NCBI GenBank assembly: GCA_050012175.1
Contig: JBEKHR010000021.1
Span: 1-64,000 of the forward strand
From: CAVROP01 sp050012175
GTDB taxonomy: Bacteria > Acidobacteriota > Terriglobia > UBA7540
DNA length: 64,000 nt
Reading direction: 5' to 3'
Position numbers and translations under genes: made by a program. Below are positions 48,547 to 55,433 of this stretch, piece by piece. The first letter of the stretch is position 1, and each line of letters starts with the position of its first letter. Below the pieces are notes generated by a model, which saw only the letters and a list, made by a program, of their open reading frames with translations, did not search any database and was not told the origin of the DNA.

Positions 48547-49262
48547 TGTCACGCGGAACGGTCATTAGGCTAGTCTGCGTAAGCATTTTGCTAGTTGCGG
48601 GACTCGTGTTTATATGGCGAACTCCGCTGGACCCGAGTCGGGCTACCTTGTTCGTGACCGCTGTTATCTGCGCGGCAACCACAGTGTATGCTTTGATTAC
48701 TTACGAAATGCTGCTCCAGAATCAGACCATGGCACGGGCCGCGAGTGATTCCACCAAAGTCATGGAACGAACCCTGCGCTTTTCGTACGCACCCAACCTT
48801 TTGTACCGGACGCTGAACACAAAGGACCCCACACTGCAGGCAAGGAAGGGTTTTGCTCCCTTCAATAACGAGGATTACCAAAGGGCATTGCGAGAGTTTG
48901 GCGAAGGCGGGCAGCAAAAAGAGTTTGTGTTCGCCGTTGTCCAAAATGTGGGCCGTGGACCCGCGACTGGCTTAACGATGGAAGCGGAGTACAACATATG
49001 GGACACCAGTAACCCCAACAAGAATTACTCCGTGAGCAGAACGGCCTCCATACAAATCCTGGAGCCGAACAACGCGGTCGCCGTGTGCATATATGTCTCT
49101 AATGTCCCAACAAGCGATGATCGGGTTGAGCTCGTCTCTGCATGTTTGACAGCCAGTGATTTTTATCGCGATGCGCTGGGAGAGTCCGCTCAGAAAATAA
49201 TAATCGAGCCAAAGAAACACCAATTCGAGCTAGAACCCGGTTGCATAATCCGCATCGCGTGA
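48546..49262 (+). CDS. Hypothetical membrane protein
   Basis: This 238-residue protein has two N-terminal membrane segments (about residues 6-24, VIRLVCVSILLVAGLVFIW, and 34-54). The rest is a soluble domain with beta character (VFAVVQNVGRGPATGLTMEAEYNIWD), typical of small two-helix anchored proteins with an Ig-like or VNRGxGxA-type domain. No function is known. Starts within the stop of the upstream gene. Confidence 0.55.
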   Translation: MSRGTVIRLVCVSILLVAGLVFIWRTPLDPSRATLFVTAVICAATTVYALITYEMLLQNQTMARAASDSTKVMERTLRFSYAPNLLYRTLNTKDPTLQARKGFAPFNNEDYQRALREFGEGGQQKEFVFAVVQNVGRGPATGLTMEAEYNIWDTSNPNKNYSVSRTASIQILEPNNAVAVCIYVSNVPTSDDRVELVSACLTASDFYRDALGESAQKIIIEPKKHQFELEPGCIIRIA

Positions 49263-49279
49263 TCCTTGCCAAGGTCACA

Positions 49280-49395
49280 AACCCCGAAAGCGGGGTGGAG
49301 TTTCGAATCCCGGAAACTCTGCGGCTTTTCGGCAGTTCCCATACCAAGAACCGCAGAGTTTGAAGTGCACAAACCCTGCGCTACCTTGACAGAAG
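49280..49395. repeat. Inverted repeat AAACTCTGCGG...CCGCAGAGTTT
   Basis: A perfect 11-bp inverted repeat (about 49315-49325 and 49352-49362) follows a CCCCGAAAGCGGGG hairpin (about 49281). It ends with CCCTGCGCTACC. It fits the GCGCTAC-ended hairpin type and may serve as a terminator of the preceding operon. Confidence 0.5.
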
Positions 49396-49522
49396 GCGAA
49401 TAAAAGGCGAACGTGGCTTGTGTTTGGGCACGTCTAAGAGAGTGCCGACCAGCATCCTGTGTTCCGCGCGAGCAGTGGGCGTCCGGAGCGTTTTCGGGGT
49501 AGAATCCCAGGGCGGCCAGCAT

Positions 49523-50320
49523 ATGAGTGACCATTCCAAGATTGAATGGACCGATGCTACCTGGAATCCCCTCCGTGGGTGCATCAAAGTCAGCCCAGGC
49601 TGCAAACACTGTTATGCAGAAACGTTCGCCGAACGATTTCGTGGGGTGCCTGGGCACCCCTACGAGCAAGGTTTCGATTTAAGACTGGTTCCTGAAAAAC
49701 TCGCCGAGCCTCTATCGTGGTCCGGGCCGCGCATGGTCTTTGTCAATTCAATGAGCGACCTGTTTCAGAGCGGAGTGCCGGACGACTACATCGTGGCCGT
49801 TGCCAAAGTGATGGAGGTCGCCAACTGGCATACGTACCAGGTGCTGACGAAGAGGTCCGGCCGAATGCGCCAGATGCTCAACGGGAAACTCAAGTCTGCG
49901 GCCGGAATCCCGCACGTATGGTGGGGCGTCAGTGTTGAGAATCGCAGACACGGGCTCCCTCGCGTCGCGGACCTGAGAGCCGCAGACGTGCGCGTAAGGT
50001 TTTTGTCCATCGAGCCGCTCTTGGAGGACCTGGGACACCTTGATCTTTCCGGTATAAGCTGGGTGATTGTTGGAGGTGAGAGCGGGCCTGGCGCAAGGCC
50101 GATGCGCGAGGAATGGGTCCAAGCCATCTTGGAACAATGTAGGGCAGCAAAAGTGCCGTTCTTCTTCAAGCAGTGGGGGGGACGAATCAAGAAAACATAC
50201 GGCCGCACTCTAAATGCAAAGACTTACGACGAGCTCCCTCCACGGCCAGCGCTGGCCATTCCGGAAAGAACACAGAGAGGGGAACTGGCCAGAGATATTG
50301 TCTGTTCGGTTGACGCCTAG
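49523..50320 (+). CDS. DUF5131 (phage Gp37/Gp68) three-cysteine protein
   Basis: This 265-residue protein begins MSDHSKIEWTDATWNPLRGC and has three cysteines, C20, C27 and C30 (CX6CX2C), in WNPLRGCIKVSPGCKHCYAE. The pattern resembles a radical-SAM cluster site with unusual spacing. Later motifs are FVNSMSDLFQ, LTKRSGRM, GVSVEN and GGESGPGARPM. It is typically next to a TcmP gene, as here (17-nt gap). The reaction is unknown. Confidence 0.88.
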   Translation: MSDHSKIEWTDATWNPLRGCIKVSPGCKHCYAETFAERFRGVPGHPYEQGFDLRLVPEKLAEPLSWSGPRMVFVNSMSDLFQSGVPDDYIVAVAKVMEVANWHTYQVLTKRSGRMRQMLNGKLKSAAGIPHVWWGVSVENRRHGLPRVADLRAADVRVRFLSIEPLLEDLGHLDLSGISWVIVGGESGPGARPMREEWVQAILEQCRAAKVPFFFKQWGGRIKKTYGRTLNAKTYDELPPRPALAIPERTQRGELARDIVCSVDA

Positions 50321-50323
50321 GGG

Positions 50324-50329
50324 TATAAT
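50324..50329 (+). promoter_or_regulatory. Possible internal -10 element before tcmP
   Basis: TATAAT at 50324-50329 lies 9 nt ahead of the tcmP ATG (50338). If used, the transcript would start at or within a base or two of the ATG, giving a leaderless mRNA. No ribosome-binding site is present. The -35 is weak. Confidence 0.3.
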
Positions 50330-50337
50330 ATCGTGAT

Positions 50338-51276
50338 ATGGTGAACGACCCCGCTACTATTTCAAAAAGTGCAGAGCCGAAAACCTCTGATAGCGAAGAC
50401 GACGGGCAGTTCAGGCTTCCACTACCTGCCAGGGAATTCTTCCTCTCATTTCCGCCCCAACCGAAATTTAGGCGGCCACAACAGCCTGTTTGGACCGAGA
50501 GCAAGGCTAGGCTTATCGAAAGGTACCTGTATTATTTTGTACTGATCACGCGCCACGGCACCTATGTCGACGGCTTCGCCGGCCCGCAGCAGCCTGATAA
50601 GCCGGAAATGTGGGCTGCGAAGCTTGTGCTGGACAGCGAGCCCAAGTGGTTCCGGCACTTCTACCTGTTCGACATTAACAAAGACCAAGCCAAAGCTCTA
50701 GAGAGGCTCCGCGACACCCAAGTCCCAGCCGACTCGAAGGGCAGGAAGTTGTTTCGAGAAATTCAAGTTGCCTGCGCTGATTTCAACGTTGCTGTGCACG
50801 ATTTGCTCAGATCAGGGGGTATCGGCCAAAAGGAAGCCACATTTTGCCTGCTGGACCAAAGGACGTTCGAATGCCATTGGGCAACCTTGAAAGCACTATC
50901 CGGATACAAACATGGTGGCGAACGCAAGATTGAGTTGTTCTACTTTTTCCCCCAAGATTGGATAAAGCGCGCGGTCTCCGCTCTGAAAAGGAACACGCAA
51001 CAGCTTGGCGACTGGTGGGGAAGGGACGATTGGTTAAAACTTGCCGACATGCCGACGCATTCAATCTTGGACACGATTGTTTCGAGATTTAGGGACGAGC
51101 TAGGGTATGAGACCGCCACCCCTTGGCCGATCTACGAACGAGAAGACGGTGGACGCATCATGTACCAGATGATCCACGCTACAGACCATCCTGAGGCTCC
51201 GCACTTGATGTCAAGGGCTTACGACAAGGCCATTCAGCCAAAGGAGACCCCCGAACAACTAGGATTTCAGTATTAG
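50338..51276 (+). CDS. tcmP: Three-Cys-motif partner protein (TcmP)
   Basis: This 312-residue protein has the TcmP family motifs: ESKARLIERYLYYFVLITRHGTYVDGFAGPQ, then DINKDQAKALERLR, and CLLDQRTFECHWATLKALSG. The DGFAGP and acidic-rich segments suggest a Rossmann methyltransferase-like core. It is the conserved neighbour of three-Cys-motif proteins such as the DUF5131 gene upstream. The pair occurs in mobile and defence islands; role unknown. Confidence 0.85.
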   Translation: MVNDPATISKSAEPKTSDSEDDGQFRLPLPAREFFLSFPPQPKFRRPQQPVWTESKARLIERYLYYFVLITRHGTYVDGFAGPQQPDKPEMWAAKLVLDSEPKWFRHFYLFDINKDQAKALERLRDTQVPADSKGRKLFREIQVACADFNVAVHDLLRSGGIGQKEATFCLLDQRTFECHWATLKALSGYKHGGERKIELFYFFPQDWIKRAVSALKRNTQQLGDWWGRDDWLKLADMPTHSILDTIVSRFRDELGYETATPWPIYEREDGGRIMYQMIHATDHPEAPHLMSRAYDKAIQPKETPEQLGFQY

Positions 51277-51364
51277 ACGGCCGTCGATGTGCGGCAATCC
51301 CTGGTACCGGGCGGCGCATCGAGCTTTCTGCGCCGTGTGCGGTTGGGCGAGGGTCACTGCACCC

Positions 51365-51487
51365 TCAGATCCAAAGAATCTTGACGGCGCTGTCGGCGCG
51401 CTCGAAGTCCCTGTCACCCGTGACCAAGGTTGCCTTCCTGGCTTGGGCGAGGGCGGCGGCGAAGCTGGCGGGCGCGGAAAGCCGCTT
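51365..51487 (-). pseudogene. VapC C-terminal remnant
   Basis: The frame reads FAAALAQARKATLVTGDRDFERAD followed by a short end and a stop. This is the C-terminal part of a PIN-domain VapC toxin, with the TGDRDF motif. It starts straight after the stop codon of the ParE gene and has no N-terminal half. Confidence 0.55.
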
Positions 51488-51796
51488 CTAGAGCCCCTCG
51501 CTCAGGATCCCCGCTACATCACGGCTGCCGTGCAGAATGGTGACCACTTGTAACGGCTTGGTTTCAGGTCGGTACACAATCAGGTAGGAGTACACAGAAA
51601 AGAACCGCACACCGGCTGAGGTCAAATCGTGGCGCCAGTGGCCCGCGCCGGGAAAGCTGGCCAAGTAGACACACTTGGCTCGGATGACAGATTCAACCCG
51701 GTCCGCTGCTTCCCTGCCGACTTCCCGCTTTACGTAACGCCAGATTTGTACCAAGTCGCGGGCTGCCTGCGGAGCCAGGACATATCGCCGTGTCAT
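51488..51796 (-). CDS. parE: ParE/RelE-family toxin
   Basis: This 102-residue protein has the ParE pattern: RYVLAPQAARDLVQIWRYV, then FPGAGHWRHDLTSAGVRFFSVYSYLIVYRPE, and VVTILHGSRDVAGIL. ParE toxins target DNA gyrase; RelE-like members cleave mRNA at the ribosome. It overlaps its antitoxin by 4 nt and is translated after it. It looks intact. Confidence 0.88.
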   Translation of the reverse strand: MTRRYVLAPQAARDLVQIWRYVKREVGREAADRVESVIRAKCVYLASFPGAGHWRHDLTSAGVRFFSVYSYLIVYRPETKPLQVVTILHGSRDVAGILSEGL

Positions 51797-52053
51797 TCCG
51801 GTTGAGCTTTCAGTTGTTCAAGGTGCGCGTCCAGTTCGTCCTCGGGAATCCCTTCTCCCCGGTTAAGTTCTTCGATCCCCCTGCGGATCTTGGCATCCAC
51901 CGTTTGGCGATTGGCCATTAGCCATTCATCCCGCTCGTGCAGCACCTCGAGCGCCCGGTCGATCACGTCGTCGGGGCTTTGATAAGCGCCGGAGCGTAAC
52001 GCTTCCGCAATGCGGTGTTCCTGTTCGGGCTTCAGTTGGATAGGCATGGCCAA
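51793..52053 (-). CDS. parD: ParD-like antitoxin
   Basis: This 86-residue protein has the ParD/addiction module helix: IQLKPEQEHRIAEALRSGAYQSPDDVIDRALEVLHERDEW. A charged C-terminal tail binds the toxin. It is followed by parE in an overlapping ATGA-type arrangement. The same family is seen again at 52253-52528. Confidence 0.85.
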   Translation of the reverse strand: MAMPIQLKPEQEHRIAEALRSGAYQSPDDVIDRALEVLHERDEWLMANRQTVDAKIRRGIEELNRGEGIPEDELDAHLEQLKAQPE

Positions 52054-52172
52054 TTCTCCCGGCGGCCTCGGCGATTTCCCGCTGATGCCAGTGTAGAGGC
52101 GACCGCCTGGTTATGTCAAACGAACCGCAAGGCGGGGCAGGCGCCGAGCGCCGCTACAGAGGACCTGCGACC

Positions 52173-52256
52173 TCAGACCCGAGGGATTTTGAGGGCACAC
52201 CAGATGGCATCAAGGTCTTCGGTTGCCTGAGGGGTGAGTTGGAAGGGCGCACTCAT
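52173..52256 (-). pseudogene. Truncated ParE toxin
   Basis: This 27-codon frame reads MSAPFQLTPQATEDLDAIW, which matches a ParE N terminus, but ends after CALKIPRV with a stop. It overlaps the end of the upstream ParD-like gene (ATGA), the normal TA layout. About 70 residues are missing. The last residues resemble the end of a VapC remnant (ALKIPRV), so a deletion may have joined two genes. Confidence 0.55.
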
Positions 52257-52528
52257 CCCCGCGTCTTCAAGCGCGCGGCGCGCCGTTGATGCAGCATCTC
52301 GACCGCGGCCTCACCGTCCATGAGTTCGCCGCGCTCCGCTTGCGCAAAGCCGGTGGCAATATGGGCCGCCACTGCTTCGCGTTGCTCCGTCAGCCAATCT
52401 TCGCTGTGAAGTTGTGCGCGGATGATCTCGAACGCTTGGTCCAGTACCTCGCCGGAGTCATGATAAATTCCGGATCGGATCGCCAGGTCGATCATTTGCT
52501 GATGTTCCGGTTTCAGTTCGATGGTCAT
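52253..52528 (-). CDS. ParD-like antitoxin without intact toxin
   Basis: This 91-residue protein begins MTIELKPEHQQMIDLAIRSGIYHDSGEVLDQAFEII and is related to the ParD at 51793. ATG at 52528 is chosen; a longer frame to 52591 has no family support. Its toxin partner is truncated (52173-52256), so it would be an orphan antitoxin. Confidence 0.75.
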   Translation of the reverse strand: MTIELKPEHQQMIDLAIRSGIYHDSGEVLDQAFEIIRAQLHSEDWLTEQREAVAAHIATGFAQAERGELMDGEAAVEMLHQRRAARLKTRG

Positions 52529-52654
52529 GGCCGTGTCTCCGTGGGCTGTGCCGTCGCCTCCCGCCCTACCCGCTTCCGTTTTTCCCGTCAATCCAGATTC
52601 TGCAACATAATATCCTCGATGTCCTGCTTCTCCTCTGAGCGGAAGTGTCCAGGA

Positions 52655-52904
52655 TCATTGGGGGAGACCACGTTCGTCATAGAGGAATTCGGCGTGGTCG
52701 AGATAGGGACCTTTGACTTGGGCAGAGGCTCGCTTAGCGATAGCGAGAAGTTCCTCGACGGAGGGCCTTGCCTCGGCGGACCCGCAGGCGCTCGTAGCGT
52801 TCCCGCAGAGCTTCAGTGACGGCACGGGTCAGCGTCTCGCCGGTGGCCTTGGCAATGGCTTGGGCCAGACGGTGGGCTTCCGGGTCTTTGACATTCAGGC
52901 TCAT
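52655..52904 (-). pseudogene. vapB: VapB antitoxin with frameshift, toxin lost
   Basis: The start MSLNVKDPEAHRLAQAIAKATGETLTRAVTEALRERYERLRVRRGKA is a VapB (Rv0623-like) antitoxin. The continuation is in another frame: EELLAIAKRASAQVKGPYLDHAEFLYDERGLPQ, so a one-base shift lies at about 52755-52765. A VapC start (MILDTSA) overlaps the stop at 52658, but that gene breaks off at once. Antitoxin probably dead. Confidence 0.65.
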
Positions 52905-53039
52905 GGCGTCTCTACCCTTCTGTAACATCGTCTACCATTCTGTATTATGACTCAGAGACACTATCCTGGCAAGCGCGCGTAGCACACACAAAATCCGCGA
53001 TTGAAGCGGTCAGGCGCTGGACCACGGAGGGGGTCGGGG

Positions 53040-53195
53040 CTACGACCTGCACTCGCGGACCCAAAGGATCTTGAGGGTCGTCCCCACGCGCTCGAAGTCC
53101 TTGTGACTCGTCAATAAGCGCTGAGCTTTAGCTCAGCACGTGCCGACCTAAAGGTCGGCGCTACTTGGGCGAGGGCGGCGGCGAAGCAATCCGTC
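53040..53195 (-). pseudogene. VapC remnant interrupted by a hairpin repeat
   Basis: Reading on the minus strand, FAAALAQ is followed by two hairpins and then SHKDFERVGTTLKILWV and a stop. The two parts match the C-terminal region of the VapC remnant at 51365-51487. The hairpin repeat (53118-53164) has been inserted exactly within the coding sequence. Confidence 0.55.
53118..53164. repeat. Double hairpin GCTGAGC...GCGCTAC
   Basis: Two perfect palindromes, GCTGAGCTTTAGCTCAGC and GCCGACCTAAAGGTCGGC, separated by ACGT, end in GCGCTAC. The mirror start is GCGC. The unit lies inside a VapC remnant and shows the full form of the GTAGCGC hairpin family. Confidence 0.65.
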
Positions 53196-53263
53196 GGCGC
53201 TAACCTCCCGCGCTCCGAACCCAGTGTCTACTGCTCTCGACAACCTTATCCGCGAATGGGGGC

Positions 53264-53718
53264 GACTCTGTGTCTCTTGACACGCGGCACACGATAGGCT
53301 AGGATGGTATGTGGGGCTGAGGCAGCGCTGAATTCTGAATGTGAATTATGGACTGTGAGTTGCCTTCTTACTTCTGGCCACCGCCGACTGCCTTCTGCCT
53401 TTGAAGGGCCGCAGGTCTCCCGCAGGGCGGGACGGGACCTGCGCTATGCCTGCCCTCCGCCTACTGCTCACTCCCGACTGCCTACTCCATTTGAGGGAGG
53501 CGGGATGGAGAGGGCTCTTGGCAGGCATAGCAGGCCCGGACAAGATGTCGCCGCTGATAGGGGAAGAAAGAACTAGTAACTTTAAAAATCGAAGGAACGA
53601 TGCGGGAATGTTATTGAAAACAAAGGACCGCTGTGGAAGACTTGGCCACGAAGCCGGAATGTCTATGAAAACAAAGGCACTTAGCCCACCAAAGCGGGAA
53701 TGTTGTTGAAACCAAAGG
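53264..53718. mobile_element. Iteron element, copy B
   Basis: The second copy of the element at 19610-19980. It has the same left end (GACTCTGTGTCTCTTGACA), the GATAGGCTAGGAT motif, the GGCGGGATGGAGAGGGCTCT stretch (about 53498), and three 25-bp iterons starting at 53602, 53653 and 53694, again spaced 51 and 41. The middle is longer and includes a GCAGGTC hairpin (about 53410-53443) and ACTGCCTTCTGCC/GACTGCCTACTCC tracts. It has no ORF. Confidence 0.6.
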
Positions 53719-53747
53719 TAGTTAGCAGGTGGTCGACGGGCCTGGCC

Positions 53748-55271
53748 CTACAAACCCCTTTCGCCGATTTGGAAAGCTTTGAGGATGGCCTTGGCTTTAT
53801 CGAGGCATTCCTGGTGCTCACGGGCGGGGACAGAGTCCGCAACGATTCCGGCCCCAGCCTGTAGGTATGCGCGCTTACCCTTGATGAGCACCGTGCGGAT
53901 GACGATGCAGGAGTTGAGATTGCCGGAAAAGTCGAGGTAGAGCACCGCGCCGCCGTAGAGGCCGCGGCGCGTGGGTTCGAGCTCGTCGATGATTTCCATG
54001 GCGCGCACCTTGGGCGCGCCGGTGAGCGTGCCGGCGGGAAAACAGGCTGCCAGCGCGGCGTAGCTATCCGCATCCGGGCGGAGCCGGCCGCGAATGGATG
54101 AGACCAAGTGCATCACGTGGGAATAGCGCTCGACGAACATGACTTCCTGCGGGCGCACGGTGGAGAACTCGCACACGCGCCCGATGTCGTTGCGGCCCAG
54201 GTCCACAAGCATGATGTGCTCGGCGCGCTCCTTTTGGTCGCCGCGCAGTTCTTCCTCCAGCCGCTTGTCCTCATCCTCCGTCTTTCCCCTGGGGCGCGTT
54301 CCGGCGATGGGCCGGTATTCCACTTCGCGTCCGGAAACCTTCACGAGCATTTCCGGGGAAGAGCCGAGGATAGTGGAATCGCCCATGCGCAGGTAGTACA
54401 TGTAAGGTGACGGGTTCACCACCCGCAGGGCGCGATAAATCTCGAAGGGCGGGACGCGCACCGGCGCTTCCAAGCGTTGCGAGATCACAACCTGGAAGAT
54501 GTCGCCGGCGCGGATGTATTCCTTCGAGCGCTCCACCATGGTTTCGTAACGCTGGCGGGTCATGTTGTGACGCACGCGCCAGGGGCCGCGAGGCGGGCGG
54601 AGGCGTGGCAGGACGAGCGGGCGGCGCAGCAGGCTTTCCATACGCGCGAGCTGGTGGACCGCGGCGTCGTACTTGGCACGCAGGGCGCCACTGCCTTCTT
54701 CCGTCAGAACATTCGCAATCAGGAACAGGCGGTGCTGGACGTGGTCGAAGGCGACGAGGTTGGCAAAGTACATGAAGGCAGCGTCGTCCACGTCAACGTC
54801 CATCTCGACGCGGGGCGGAAGGCGCTCCAGCTTGCGGACCGCTTCATAGGCAAGAAAGCCCACGGCGCCGGCAGTGAATGGCGGCAGGCCGGGCAGGGTC
54901 ACGGAGCGGTAACGCGCGCCCACTTGACGCAGGCATTCGAAGATGTCGCCGGATTCTTCCCTCCGCCGCGAGCCCTGGACGATGGTAATTCGATCGCCGC
55001 GAGAGGAAATCACCTCAAACGGGTCAACGCCAAAAAAAGTGTAGCGCCCTACGCGCTCACCGCCTTCAACGCTCTCAAGCAAGAAGCTATAGGGATGCGC
55101 CTTGCCAGCAGGGGCACGGTGGCTCGCCCCGGCAGAGGTCTCCGGGGAAAGTCGCAAGTAAGCAGAAACAGGGCTGAGCAGGTCCGCCACAATCGTCCGG
55201 TAAACAGGTACAACATTTCCCCGGCGGGCCAGGCGCTGGAATTCGGCGAAAGTGGGTTCGATGTCGGGCAT
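53748..55271 (-). CDS. trpE: Anthranilate synthase component I
   Basis: This 507-residue protein makes anthranilate from chorismate with TrpG. It has the chorismate-binding C-terminal domain: DIFQVVISQRLEAPV, LRVVNPSPYMYYL, EYRPIAGTRPRG, EHIMLVDLGRNDIGRV, CFPAGTLTGAPKVRAMEIIDELE and LQAGAGIVADSVP. The N-terminal domain has the LLESVEGGERVGRYTF site. trpG is not in the window. It lies downstream of a tandem-unit inverted repeat and of aroDE, same strand. Confidence 0.96.
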   Translation of the reverse strand: MPDIEPTFAEFQRLARRGNVVPVYRTIVADLLSPVSAYLRLSPETSAGASHRAPAGKAHPYSFLLESVEGGERVGRYTFFGVDPFEVISSRGDRITIVQGSRRREESGDIFECLRQVGARYRSVTLPGLPPFTAGAVGFLAYEAVRKLERLPPRVEMDVDVDDAAFMYFANLVAFDHVQHRLFLIANVLTEEGSGALRAKYDAAVHQLARMESLLRRPLVLPRLRPPRGPWRVRHNMTRQRYETMVERSKEYIRAGDIFQVVISQRLEAPVRVPPFEIYRALRVVNPSPYMYYLRMGDSTILGSSPEMLVKVSGREVEYRPIAGTRPRGKTEDEDKRLEEELRGDQKERAEHIMLVDLGRNDIGRVCEFSTVRPQEVMFVERYSHVMHLVSSIRGRLRPDADSYAALAACFPAGTLTGAPKVRAMEIIDELEPTRRGLYGGAVLYLDFSGNLNSCIVIRTVLIKGKRAYLQAGAGIVADSVPAREHQECLDKAKAILKAFQIGERGL

Positions 55272-55420
55272 AGGAATAGGATTCAGGATTCAGGAGTCAG
55301 GATTCAGGAGTCAGAAGTCAGAAGTCAGAAACCAGTAGGTTGCCGGCGGGGGAGAAATGCCAACCTCCAAGCCTTAGCTCTTCTTTTCCACTGACCACTG
55401 ACGACTGACGACTGACAACA
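55272..55420. repeat. Inverted repeat with GTCAGNN units between aroDE and trpE
   Basis: The left arm (55272-55333) consists of AGGATTC and AGTCAGA units, about eight repeats of 7 bp. The right arm (about 55389-55419) is CTGACGACTGACGACTGAC. The two are complementary with a 7-bp period (GTCAGNN). The left arm starts immediately upstream of the trpE start codon, so it is part of the trpE leader. Confidence 0.65.
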
Positions 55421-55433
55421 TACCGACGAGCAG

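Noticed and set aside
52600..52690. A 30-codon minus-strand frame starting MTNVVSPNDPGHFRSEEKQ across the broken VapC.
   Set aside because: It overlaps the VapB end and the lost VapC start; it may be a deletion product, but no family support was found.
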